A stretch of 64,000 nucleotides of DNA from a virus: the IMG/VR virus record IMGVR_UViG_3300021479_000010, positions 32,207-96,206 of that record. One strand, given 5' to 3'. Shown one piece after another: positions 55,471-63,499 of the stretch; position 1 is the stretch's first letter, and each line of letters begins with the position of its first letter. A program made the position numbers and the translations under genes. The notes below the pieces were generated by a model. It was not told the DNA's origin. It saw nothing but the letters and a program-made list of their open reading frames with translations, and made no database searches.

Positions 55471-57422
55471 TGGCTGATCCTCAAATTCCTAATTTACCTG
55501 CGGGGGCGCAAGTCGGCCAGCCTGTTCAAGCGGATACTCCAATTCAAGGATTGCCGCCGGGCGCGATTGTTGGCGCAGCAGTTCAACAGGATACTCCTGC
55601 GGGGCAGTCGTCCGCGTCTGGACAACCTGAACAGTCGGGAGTCGGTGAGAGACTCGCGCAAGGTGCAGCTTCCGGCATGGCCGAAACTCTTACCGGACTA
55701 GGGAAGATCGGTAGCCACATTCCCGGCGCGAATTGGATGGCCGAAAAAGTCGGCGATGTTCTTGGTTTACCCAAACTGCCGGAAGGAACTGATCCGTACA
55801 AAGCAGTCGAGAAAGGTACTGAGCACGCCCGGCAAGAAGCTACTAGCACAACTGCGGGAAAAATTGGATACGGCGGTGAAGGACTGACCGAATTCCTTCT
55901 CGGGGATGAAGCGCTAAAAGGCTTAAGCATCGGAGATAGATTACTCCACGCCTCGCAAGTCGCAAAGGTCCTTGAGAAATTCCCCCGCGTAATGGAAGCC
56001 ATTCAGGTTGGCGCGGATGCTGCAAAAGCACATCCCGTAGCCACTAAGATTATTGCGGAGGCTGCCCGGCAAGGAACGGTACAAGGTGCTCAGACCCTTG
56101 CCAAGACTGGCGGGGATGTAGGAGAAGCCGCCAAAGAAGGCGCAGAAATGGCCGGAACTTCTGGCGTGTTGGGGGCCGCTGGAGCAGGTGTAGGCAAAGT
56201 TCTAAAGGGTGCGGGGAAAGCAGCCGAGACAGTCGGAACTTTGGGCAAAGTTGCCGAAGCCGCGCCATCCAAAGAAGAAGTTGCCGAAAGCGCAAAGACT
56301 GCCGTAGATACCGCAAAACAGTCGATGCACAATCGCTTCGAGGCGGGTATCAACGATCTAACTGAGCGGTTGGGTGATAAGGAAATTCCGCATACGGACA
56401 GTCCTATTGCGACGACAGCCAAAGAATTGATTAAGGCTCCCGAACCTGCGGAGCACGGACTAGTCGCCGCTGCAAAAGAAGCTGCCGGTGAGCGGATTGA
56501 CAAGCCGGTAAAAGCTTTGCTCGACAAAGCCGCCTCGCAAGAAGGTCAGGCTTGGAAAGTGAACGATCTCGTAGACTTTAGACAAGCCGTCCGCAAATTG
56601 GCGGATTCCTACGAACCCGGCGATCCGAATGCTCGTACACTTTATAAACTACTGCCAGCGGTGGACGACACCCTCGGCAAATTGGCTGAGACTTCGGGCG
56701 ATAAGACAGCCAAAGCTGATTACGCCGCCCTCCGCGCAGATTATAAAGACAAGATTAAGTATTTCACTCCTTCTGGGAAACCAGAAGATAAAGTCGCCTA
56801 CGCGATGACTAATGTATTGCGGGGCGGTACGAAAGAGGATGTCGGTCGTTATCTTCTGTCAGGAGATTCGCGATCAAAGGTAAAGGCTTTGACGGGTCTT
56901 CTTGGAGACGAAGGAACCAAGGAAATCGGCAAGAATGTATTTGGTACATTACTAGAAGACGCTTCTCCGAACGGGAAACTAAATCCTACCGCCCTTGTTC
57001 AGAAGTGGACAAAACTACCGACCGAAGCCAAGAATGCTCTCTTTGACTCCAAAATAGGCGATACAGCTATTCAGCAATTGATGCAAGATGCAGGGACCGC
57101 TGCGCAAGTTCAGAGATTGACACGCATGGGTTTGCTGGCGGGGATTGGAGGAACTTTCGCTCATCCCGTAGGCGCTGGAATAGGAACTTTACTTGGATTG
57201 ACGATGGAAGGTGGAGGATTCGAAGGTGGGCGAAAAATGCTTGATTACGTAGCAAACCACCCCGCAGTTTGGAAGAGTCTTGGATTGATAAGCAAAGCAG
57301 GTAAGGTTGCTGAATTGCCGGGCGCGGCAACTGCGGGAACAGTGATTAAGCAGCAAGCAGGACGCGGCCTCGCAAATATATTGAATGGAGCAAGTCAGCC
57401 GTTAGCAGAGGAGAATCAGTAA
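55470..57422 (+). CDS. ejection protein candidate 3
   Basis: 650 residues, Ala/Gly-rich. Hydrophobic glycine-zipper-type segments at about 215-255 (G-V-L-G-A-A-G-A-G-V-G-K) and near the end (G-I-G-G-T-F-A-H-P-V-G-A-G-I-G-T-L-L-G). Such segments are typical of proteins that form a channel in the host envelope. N-terminal tandem L-P-(A/P)-G-A-x-V-G repeats. Contains repeat copy 55608-55625. Confidence 0.55.
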   Translation: MADPQIPNLPAGAQVGQPVQADTPIQGLPPGAIVGAAVQQDTPAGQSSASGQPEQSGVGERLAQGAASGMAETLTGLGKIGSHIPGANWMAEKVGDVLGLPKLPEGTDPYKAVEKGTEHARQEATSTTAGKIGYGGEGLTEFLLGDEALKGLSIGDRLLHASQVAKVLEKFPRVMEAIQVGADAAKAHPVATKIIAEAARQGTVQGAQTLAKTGGDVGEAAKEGAEMAGTSGVLGAAGAGVGKVLKGAGKAAETVGTLGKVAEAAPSKEEVAESAKTAVDTAKQSMHNRFEAGINDLTERLGDKEIPHTDSPIATTAKELIKAPEPAEHGLVAAAKEAAGERIDKPVKALLDKAASQEGQAWKVNDLVDFRQAVRKLADSYEPGDPNARTLYKLLPAVDDTLGKLAETSGDKTAKADYAALRADYKDKIKYFTPSGKPEDKVAYAMTNVLRGGTKEDVGRYLLSGDSRSKVKALTGLLGDEGTKEIGKNVFGTLLEDASPNGKLNPTALVQKWTKLPTEAKNALFDSKIGDTAIQQLMQDAGTAAQVQRLTRMGLLAGIGGTFAHPVGAGIGTLLGLTMEGGGFEGGRKMLDYVANHPAVWKSLGLISKAGKVAELPGAATAGTVIKQQAGRGLANILNGASQPLAEENQ

Positions 57423-57932
57423 CTATTTTCGGCGAGATTCTCTTTCTTTTATTTGTTGCTCACTAGTTTGCCATTCACAATTTTCTGGATAATAGTTATC
57501 ATTTCCTTTGATTCTACCTATAGTACAACCAGTCGGTCGTTCTTTCATATCTATAAGAAAATTATCAAAAGACCCACCGGCCTTGGGGTTCCATCTGTCA
57601 CAAACTGTTATTCCTTTTGCGCCATAATATTTATATGAGATATCGTTCGGATTACTGCATCGACTGAGCATTGCGTACCAGCTTGAGTATGTCGCGGTTA
57701 CCTTAGAACCGCAAGAATGCCCGTGTCTAGTGTGCGCGGCGCTAGACGCATCTTTTTTCAAACATCCGCAGCTTTGAGTATTCCCAGAAGTTAAGCTGGA
57801 TGATCTAGTTATTACTTCTCTACCGCATATGCATTTGCATATCCACATTATGTGCCGGGTTTCGTTTCTTACCGGATAGAGCGCTGTTAAACGATTAAAT
57901 GATTTGCCTGAAATATCAATAAATTTACCCAT
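57423..57932 (-). CDS. homing-type protein with Cys module
   Basis: 169 residues. The N-terminal module I-S-G-K-S-F-N-R-L, W-I-C-K-C-I-C-G and T-Q-S-C-G-C-L is shared with 1759-2274 and 37490-38209. The C-terminal part (Y-S-S-W-Y-A-M-L-S-R-C, Y-K-Y-Y-G-A-K-G-I-T-V-C-D-R-W) is followed by I-G-R-I-K-G-N-D-N-Y-Y-P-E-N-C-E-W. This matches a frequent mobile phage family often annotated as HNH-like. A classical HNH triad is not evident. It points against the virion genes and has its own promoter. Confidence 0.75.
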   Translation of the reverse strand: MGKFIDISGKSFNRLTALYPVRNETRHIMWICKCICGREVITRSSSLTSGNTQSCGCLKKDASSAAHTRHGHSCGSKVTATYSSWYAMLSRCSNPNDISYKYYGAKGITVCDRWNPKAGGSFDNFLIDMKERPTGCTIGRIKGNDNYYPENCEWQTSEQQIKERESRRK

Positions 57933-57941
57933 AATATTTTA

Positions 57942-57969
57942 TTATTATACGGCATCGGAGATTTGTCAA
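57942..57969 (-). promoter_or_regulatory. promoter of the mobile gene, nearly leaderless
   Basis: TTGACA (57964-57969), then TATAAT at 14 bases or, better spaced, TAATAA (57942-57947) at 16 bases; nine bases to the ATG at 57932. The -35 box again touches the start codon of the divergent gene. Confidence 0.6.
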
Positions 57970-58280
57970 TGAAAAAACAATGCTACGACCACGATAGCGG
58001 AGCAGGATTGATTACGCACGATTACGATTGGACTTCGGAACACGATAAGGTGCAAAGCAGATTAACGGGCAAGATGGTTGAAATTGAATTTAGCCCGTTA
58101 CCCGCTGCGCCTGATCCGTCACGAGGCGGAGAAATGGCTTACAATCCGTTTCGTAGCAAAGCACAGCAGCGCTTTATGTTCGCTGCGGAAGCCCGTGGCG
58201 AATTGAAGAAGGGTACTGCCGAGAAATGGGCGCACGAGACTCCGAGTATTAAGAATCTTCCGAAGTATGCGAAGAAGTAG
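57969..58280 (+). CDS. small hypothetical protein
   Basis: 103 residues from ATG at 57969 (GGAG nine bases upstream). C-terminal N-P-F-R-S-K-A-Q-Q-R-F-M-F-A-A-E-A-R-G-E and W-A-H-E-T-P-S-I-K-N-L-P match a short domain common in phage head-region proteins. Its end overlaps the end of the GIY-YIG gene on the other strand by 32 bases. Confidence 0.7.
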   Translation: MKKQCYDHDSGAGLITHDYDWTSEHDKVQSRLTGKMVEIEFSPLPAAPDPSRGGEMAYNPFRSKAQQRFMFAAEARGELKKGTAEKWAHETPSIKNLPKYAKK

Positions 58281-59046
58281 ATTTTCTTAATTTCCACAAT
58301 TTTTTCATAGTCTCACTTCTTTTTCTCTTAGTTTCTTCTGATTGTTTTCTACCTGTTCCTGCTATTCGTAATTTTTCCTTATGTGCGTCGGATAGAGGTC
58401 CAACTTTTATTCCTGTGCGTCCTTTACTTATATTATTTCTGTGTTCTTCTGATTTCGGTTTGCCTTTACTTGCGAGGCTCATTTTTAATTTAGCTTCGTC
58501 GGATTGTTTTCTACCTCGGAAATACTCACTAAGCTTCTTTTTCGTTTCTTCCGTAACGATTCTTCGTCGGTTCGCTTCGCCTATTTTTCGTCGAGTTTCC
58601 TCAGAATGAGGACCATGAGATTTACCAATTCTCACTTCGCTCATTCGTTGTATTTGTTCGGGTGTTAGTTTTCTACCAGACATCAATTTACTAATTTTAC
58701 TTTTAAATTCCTCTGGATGTTTATAACCGAGGCACCCTTCTCCACCATCGGTTAGATTATAGCCAAACGGAATTCTGGTGTTATGTTCTTTTATTAGAGA
58801 TATTTCCATCTTGTTAAGATTTATCTTAAGCTCTTCTATGGTTTCGGCAGTGACGGTTGTCAGTATTTCTTTTAAAAATCCATTACTACCATATTTTCTA
58901 ATAGCACGAGATAATGGATATTCACCCCCGGCGTTGGCCAAAGCTACGTGCCCCCACCAACGTTCTTCCAGCGAGTTGACGGTTTGTCCGATATAGGACG
59001 TATTTTCAGAAATTACCGTTAATTTGTAAATTATACCTGTAAACAT
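58249..59046 (-). CDS. GIY-YIG homing endonuclease with NUMOD3 repeats
   Basis: 265 residues. G-I-I-Y-K-L-T-V...T-S-Y-I-G-Q-T-V-N-S-L-E-E-R-W holds the GIY and YIG halves and catalytic Arg. It is followed by Glu in K-M-E-I-S-L-I-K-E and Y-N-L-T-D-G-G-E-G. From about 110 on there are at least four NUMOD3 DNA-binding repeats (H-S-E-E-T-R-R-K-I-G-E-A, Q-S-E-E-T-K-R-K). Very similar in plan to T4 Seg/I-TevI-type free-standing enzymes. Inserted against the virion genes. Confidence 0.9.
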   Translation of the reverse strand: MFTGIIYKLTVISENTSYIGQTVNSLEERWWGHVALANAGGEYPLSRAIRKYGSNGFLKEILTTVTAETIEELKINLNKMEISLIKEHNTRIPFGYNLTDGGEGCLGYKHPEEFKSKISKLMSGRKLTPEQIQRMSEVRIGKSHGPHSEETRRKIGEANRRRIVTEETKKKLSEYFRGRKQSDEAKLKMSLASKGKPKSEEHRNNISKGRTGIKVGPLSDAHKEKLRIAGTGRKQSEETKRKRSETMKKLWKLRKSTSSHTSEDS

Positions 59047-59053
59047 AAGCAGT

Positions 59054-59062
59054 ATTATACCA
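59054..59062 (-). promoter_or_regulatory. extended -10 promoter of the GIY-YIG gene
   Basis: Minus strand TGGTATAAT (TATAAT at 59054-59059 with upstream TG), seven bases before ATG at 59046; no clear -35 and no Shine-Dalgarno. Confidence 0.6.
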
Positions 59063-59076
59063 CATTTTAAGGAAAA

Positions 59077-59544
59077 ATGGCCTACACATTAGGAAACTAT
59101 GGAATCGCGGCACCGGCTCCTCAAACAACGGTAGGTAATGCTCGCTTTGAATCCGTTGTGAAAGCAGAACTTTCTCTCTATGCGTGGCGCGTAGGAAAGG
59201 TCTATGGCGGCCATCAAGCAATGTTGGCTGTTGCCCATTGCATCGCGAACAGACATAAACGTGGGTGGGGGCCGTGGCTCGCAATTATAGAGAGCATTCC
59301 TAAACATTCGGCAACGCTAGAGTCTCCATCCGGAATGCCCAGCGCGTGGGATCGTGATTTTTTAAGACTATTGTCGGAGATCGACCCGATTGTTGATCAG
59401 ACTGCCCGCGATACAACCAATGGTGCGCTGTTCTTCGGAGATTTAAACAATATCACGAATCCTTGGTTCTTGGAAAATATTGCGCGGTCACCCGAGCACC
59501 AACGAGTGGGAGACTGTGCGGGCACGCTAGTGTTCTGGAATTAA
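59077..59544 (+). CDS. putative cell-wall hydrolase (SleB-like)
   Basis: 155 residues. The order A-E-L...G-G-H-Q-A-M-L-A-V-A-H-C-I-A-N-R-H-K-R-G-W-G-P-W, ending with A-L-F-F-G-D, resembles the Hydrolase_2 (SleB) peptidoglycan hydrolase core, with Glu near residue 30 as catalytic candidate. No signal peptide. Being among tail genes, it could be the endolysin or a virion lysin. AAGGAAAA precedes the ATG. Confidence 0.6.
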   Translation: MAYTLGNYGIAAPAPQTTVGNARFESVVKAELSLYAWRVGKVYGGHQAMLAVAHCIANRHKRGWGPWLAIIESIPKHSATLESPSGMPSAWDRDFLRLLSEIDPIVDQTARDTTNGALFFGDLNNITNPWFLENIARSPEHQRVGDCAGTLVFWN

Positions 59545-59545
59545 T

Positions 59546-60286
59546 ATGGCTGGTAATTTGCAAGTCCAAGGCGGAAAATTTCAGGACATGGAGGGAAACC
59601 TCCTCGTTAACGGCTATCTGCTTTGGCAGCTCAGTCATGATGAGCTTTACTCCAATACGAATTCCCAAATAGTTGCGGGACTCAAGGTTCGAATGAATCT
59701 TGACAGTAGTGGAAACGTTCCTAGCAATCCTGCAACATTTATTTATGATAATAGTTCGCTAAGTCCCAGTGGATCATTCTATACCGTAAGATGTTTCAAG
59801 AGCGACGGCACCGAAGCATGGAAATCCCCGCAAACTTTTCAGCTCACTACAAGCCCGAATCCATTAGATTTAGGAACATTGATTCCTCTCTCCCCGCCAG
59901 GTGGATTGGTGCAAGGAAGCACCGTAACCCGTGTCGCTTCAATTAATTTTCAAATAGATGGCGGAGGTTCAGTTCCAAGTACCGGAACTAAAGGGCAAAT
60001 TTCTATTCCAACTTCGTCTACTTTGACTGGCTGGGTAATCACAGCGGATCAAACCGGCTCCGCAGTTGTGGATATCCTTAAAAGTTCTTATGCTTCTTTT
60101 CCGACCACTTCGTCTATTGCGGGGACCGATAAACCGACGCTATCCTCGGCTAGAAAAAACGAGGACCTCGCATTAACTGGCTGGGGTTCTACTGCGATTA
60201 CGGCTGGCGATATTGTGCAATTCGCCCTCAATTCCGTAACCACAGTTACATTTATTGATGTAACTTTGAATGTAACGATTCCGTAA
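59546..60286 (+). CDS. fibre-type protein A
   Basis: 246 residues. The N-terminal 110 residues (G-K-F-Q-D-M-E-G-N-L-L, L-S-H-D-E, I-V-A-G-L-K, G-N-V-P-S-N-P) are paralogous to the start of 61012-62052, so both probably attach to the same site. The C-terminal half is a beta domain (T-G-W-V-I-T-A-D-Q-T-G-S-A-V-V-D-I). Confidence 0.65.
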   Translation: MAGNLQVQGGKFQDMEGNLLVNGYLLWQLSHDELYSNTNSQIVAGLKVRMNLDSSGNVPSNPATFIYDNSSLSPSGSFYTVRCFKSDGTEAWKSPQTFQLTTSPNPLDLGTLIPLSPPGGLVQGSTVTRVASINFQIDGGGSVPSTGTKGQISIPTSSTLTGWVITADQTGSAVVDILKSSYASFPTTSSIAGTDKPTLSSARKNEDLALTGWGSTAITAGDIVQFALNSVTTVTFIDVTLNVTIP

Positions 60287-61008
60287 TGTCTTGGTCTCTA
60301 ATACAATCCGCAGTTAGTACGACAGCTACGCATACCGGATCGGGCGGAACGCTCACGGCGACCGCAAATTTTGGGTCCAATACAACGTCAGGGAATCTTC
60401 TAGTATTATGCAATTTTACCCAATGTACCGGAGATACCCCTACATTCGGCGCTATATCGATTACTGGAAGTGGCCTGACTTGGAATACTAGAGGGGCGTG
60501 GACGAATTCTCATACTACAAGTGTCATTTGGAAAGGTTCTGGTGTATTTTCGTTCGTGAATAGCGCGGCTTCTATTTCCTCGGGGACGACGATTTCTGTC
60601 AGTTCAACTATCGGGGCGGGAACGCTGACACATACAGATAATCTTCAATTTGTGCTATTTGAGTTTTCAGGCAATACATCGAGTGCGACATATCTAGATG
60701 GCGGGGGGACAAACATCGGAACTTCGTCTATCCCAGATGCGGGGGCGACCGGCAACACGGCATCAAATGAGTTAGTCGTTACCGGATTTGTGGGAAACAC
60801 GGGATCAAGCGGGGTGCCTTCTGGTTTTAGTGCCGGACCATCAGTATCGGGTATTTCATTCGGCGGGGTCGCGTATCTTCTCAACGCCGGATTAAATCCA
60901 TCGGTTACGTGGTCGAGCGGTAGTCAAGGTAAATGGGCGGCAGGAGCCCACACCATCTTCGGCGCAACAGCAACAAGCAGAACTTATGTTTCTACTTTCG
61001 GATTCTAA
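60286..61008 (+). CDS. beta-sandwich protein, appendage candidate
   Basis: 240 residues, Ser/Thr/Gly-rich. N-L-L-V-L-C-N-F-T-Q and Q-F-V-L-F-E-F-S-G-N-T-S-S-A-T are reminiscent of concanavalin-like repeats in bacterial surface proteins. It sits between two fibre paralogues. Coupled to the previous gene. Confidence 0.55.
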   Translation: MSWSLIQSAVSTTATHTGSGGTLTATANFGSNTTSGNLLVLCNFTQCTGDTPTFGAISITGSGLTWNTRGAWTNSHTTSVIWKGSGVFSFVNSAASISSGTTISVSSTIGAGTLTHTDNLQFVLFEFSGNTSSATYLDGGGTNIGTSSIPDAGATGNTASNELVVTGFVGNTGSSGVPSGFSAGPSVSGISFGGVAYLLNAGLNPSVTWSSGSQGKWAAGAHTIFGATATSRTYVSTFGF

Positions 61009-61011
61009 TTA

Positions 61012-62052
61012 ATGTCACCAACCGGGCAAGTACAAGTCGAAGGTGGGGCGTTTGTTGACTTTGAGGGAAACCCTCTTAGTTTCGGAACTCTTGTCGTCGA
61101 ACTCAGCCATGATGAGAATTTAGCGAGCGTTCCCGAACAAATTGTAGGTGGTCTTAAGCGAACAATTACGCTTGATGTAAATGGTAATATTCCGTCAAAT
61201 CCTCCTACGTACCTATTTGTAAATAGCTTAATTGCGCCCGCGAACAGCTATTATATTGTACGGGGTTTTTCCGCATCCGGACAACAAGTCTACGGCCCGC
61301 AATATTATACAATTCCCAATACGGACCCATATAATATAGGTCTTATTGTGCCGGTTAATCCTCCCGGAGCTGGATTACCTCTAGGCGGGAGCGCGACAGT
61401 CACCAGCGTCGCCCTGACGATGCCCGCTGAATTCTCCGTTTCGGGCTCTCCGATTACGACTTCCGGCACATTAGCCGTTACTAAGGCGAATGAATCGGCC
61501 AATCTGGTATTTGCGGGGCCGACTTCCGGAGCCGCCGCGCAACCTACATTTAGATCACTCGTAGGTGCAGACCTTCCTTCTTTTAGCGGCGGAGCTTTTG
61601 TTGACTACGTAGATTCGGGGTCAAGTGTATTATCTGTAACTGCTAATTCTATTTTAATACTACCAATAACTATACCTTTTGCGATAACATTCAGTACGAT
61701 GGCTTGGATCTTAAACGCCCAAGATGGCTCAAATTTATATGACTTTGGAATTTATAATTTGTCCGGAACCAGACAATGTCATACTGGAGCTATTCACGAA
61801 ACAATAAACGGCGGAGGTCAATCTCAATTTGCATCCGTTGGTAGCACGACTCTATCTGCTGGAACTTATCTTTGGGCACACACGGGTAACGCGACAACTG
61901 CTAATGTTTTCTATTCTGTGGGAGTAACAAATACACTATTATATTTTTCCACAGCAACTACTTCATCAGGAGGGGTTTTACCTAGTAGTATAACTGTAGC
62001 TACGTCGGTAACAACTGGTACGAATAACCGACCAACGTTTATCTTATACTAG
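61012..62052 (+). CDS. fibre-type protein B
   Basis: 346 residues. N-terminal domain shared with 59546-60286 (G-A-F-V-D-F-E-G-N-P-L, L-S-H-D-E-N, I-V-G-G-L-K, G-N-I-P-S-N-P-P). C-terminal half beta-rich (I-L-I-L-P-I-T-I-P-F-A-I-T-F-S), a probable receptor-binding domain. Contains repeat copy 61267-61284 (F-S-A-S-G-Q). Confidence 0.65.
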   Translation: MSPTGQVQVEGGAFVDFEGNPLSFGTLVVELSHDENLASVPEQIVGGLKRTITLDVNGNIPSNPPTYLFVNSLIAPANSYYIVRGFSASGQQVYGPQYYTIPNTDPYNIGLIVPVNPPGAGLPLGGSATVTSVALTMPAEFSVSGSPITTSGTLAVTKANESANLVFAGPTSGAAAQPTFRSLVGADLPSFSGGAFVDYVDSGSSVLSVTANSILILPITIPFAITFSTMAWILNAQDGSNLYDFGIYNLSGTRQCHTGAIHETINGGGQSQFASVGSTTLSAGTYLWAHTGNATTANVFYSVGVTNTLLYFSTATTSSGGVLPSSITVATSVTTGTNNRPTFILY

Positions 62053-62070
62053 AAAAAGGAGAACTAACAA

Positions 62071-62466
62071 ATGATGGTATTTGAATATGATGGCGGCGCT
62101 ATCGGAAGTCCGTGGTCACACGATACTTCTGGTGGTTTAAATTCAGGCGTTGCTCTCCCTAAAAGTCTTCTCCGCGTTTCCTTATATGCATACGATGATG
62201 GCAGCGGAAACACCGGGACCATAAATATAAATCTAGCGTGGACGGACAATGGCACCGCTCGTACCACAACTGCTAAAACACTGTCTATTGGTGGGTATAT
62301 TGAAGATGTTACATTAGTAAATTTTATGGATACGAAAATGACAGGCACAACGGACAGAGTAATTGCTGTAAAAGGTACGGGAGCAGGTGGTTGGAACTCC
62401 GGAGTACGCATTGTTCTCGTTGTGGAAAACCTGATTAAAGAAGAAACCCAGTATAGATTGCTCTAG
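62071..62466 (+). CDS. small beta protein, fibre-related
   Basis: 131 residues, AAAAGGAG upstream. S-G-N-T-G-T-I-N-I-N-L-A-W-T-D-N-G-T and G-T-D-R-V-I-A-V-K-G-T-G suggest a jelly-roll. A strong hairpin follows directly. Confidence 0.6.
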   Translation: MMVFEYDGGAIGSPWSHDTSGGLNSGVALPKSLLRVSLYAYDDGSGNTGTININLAWTDNGTARTTTAKTLSIGGYIEDVTLVNFMDTKMTGTTDRVIAVKGTGAGGWNSGVRIVLVVENLIKEETQYRLL

Positions 62467-62476
62467 TATAGCAAAA

Positions 62477-62499
62477 GGGGCCGAATCACCTTCGGCCCC
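62477..62499 (+). terminator. strong hairpin after the fibre genes
   Basis: GGGGCCGAA-TCACC-TTCGGCCCC, perfect nine-base stem with a tight loop, followed by GCATTTATT. Probably ends the fibre transcript. Confidence 0.75.
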
Positions 62500-62575
62500 G
62501 CATTTATTAAAGATTCTACGGCTCTGCAATCCCCCATGCGAGGCCGCTTTGAAAACTCTACTAAAAGGTCTGGCC

Positions 62576-62848
62576 ATGCAAGTTCAAACACCTTTCGCGT
62601 GGCTAGTTGAGCATTTGAATTTGCTCGGCTGGCCCGTTGTCTGTATTGCTGTCTATAAGTTTGCGCGGTTCCTCGATCAAATGCAAACTCGTGCTGCTGT
62701 TGTGGAAGATAATATCAACAACATCGCCAGCAATCATCTTTCGCATATGCAGAATTCCTTAGAATCGATTGATCAGACTTTGAAGCGGCAAGACTCCCGA
62801 TGGGAGGCATACATTACGGCGCAAGCCGCGCATAATAAGAGAGATTAA
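62576..62848 (+). CDS. membrane plus coiled-coil protein, holin or spanin candidate
   Basis: 90 residues from ATG at 62576. One membrane span (N-L-L-G-W-P-V-V-C-I-A-V-Y-K-F-A) followed by a coiled coil (D-N-I-N-N-I-A-S-N-H-L-S). Topology and place beside the last fibre genes fit a lysis protein, but there is no family match. TAATG overlap with the next gene. Confidence 0.55.
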   Translation: MQVQTPFAWLVEHLNLLGWPVVCIAVYKFARFLDQMQTRAAVVEDNINNIASNHLSHMQNSLESIDQTLKRQDSRWEAYITAQAAHNKRD

Positions 62849-63471
62849 TGGCTAATCCTAAAACATTTACTAAACAACAGATATCTACCACTTCTGATCA
62901 GGACGCGCTTCAGATCAAGAATGTAGCAGGAACCATCGTCGGTTGGATTGATTCGACGGGGACTGGGCAGGGAAATCTTGCGTCTGGTGGAGGCGGAACT
63001 CCGGGCGGAAGCAATACACAAGTTCAATTTAATGACAGCGGGTCATTTGGGGGCAGTGCAGCATTCATTTTTAATAAAACCAATGGTCAAACCAATATAA
63101 ACGGAGATTTATATTTATCTAGACCCGCTGCTCCGGCGAATACTGCTGCTGAATTTTTTGGAACCGATACGACGTGCTACTTTTTTAGAAATGTAAACGA
63201 TTTTACTTTTCAAGGTCCTGGTAATATTAATTTTAATGGTACAGGTACAGCTGCTTTTGGATCGTCTATTTCTGTCATTTCCACTTCCGGCGTAATTTCT
63301 ATAGGAAAATTTACAGTTGCGGGGTTGCCGACGGGTGCTGAAGGACAAATTGCTTATGCAACAAATGGTAGAAAAGTAGGAGAAGGTGGCGGGTCTGGCA
63401 CCGGAGTTCCGGTTTATTTTTCTAACGGTTCGTGGAGAGTTTATTCAACCGACGCGGCAGTACAAGCGTAA
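62848..63471 (+). CDS. tail fibre-like protein
   Basis: 207 residues. G-G-S-N-T-Q-V-Q-F-N-D-S-G-S-F-G-G is a repeated motif of bacterial and phage fibre proteins. Near the end L-P-T-G-A-E-G-Q-I-A-Y-A-T-N-G-R-K and V-Y-F-S-N-G-S-W-R-V form a typical distal fibre tip. Confidence 0.7.
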   Translation: MANPKTFTKQQISTTSDQDALQIKNVAGTIVGWIDSTGTGQGNLASGGGGTPGGSNTQVQFNDSGSFGGSAAFIFNKTNGQTNINGDLYLSRPAAPANTAAEFFGTDTTCYFFRNVNDFTFQGPGNINFNGTGTAAFGSSISVISTSGVISIGKFTVAGLPTGAEGQIAYATNGRKVGEGGGSGTGVPVYFSNGSWRVYSTDAAVQA

Positions 63472-63480
63472 ATATTTAAA

Positions 63481-63498
63481 TTGTCCACATCTGGACAG
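63481..63498. repeat. dispersed inverted repeat, exact
   Basis: TTGTCC-ACATCT-GGACAG in the 28-base gap between two convergent genes. Confidence 0.75.
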
Positions 63499-63499
63499 A

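Noticed and set aside
57640-57665. Another CGGATT-loop hairpin (TCGTTCGGATTACTGC)
   Set aside because: The flanks do not pair, so it is only a chance hexamer inside a coding region; the same holds for the copy near 50755.
62536-62610. 24-codon frame upstream of the membrane protein
   Set aside because: No ribosome site, overlaps the start region of a better-supported gene and has no coherent character.
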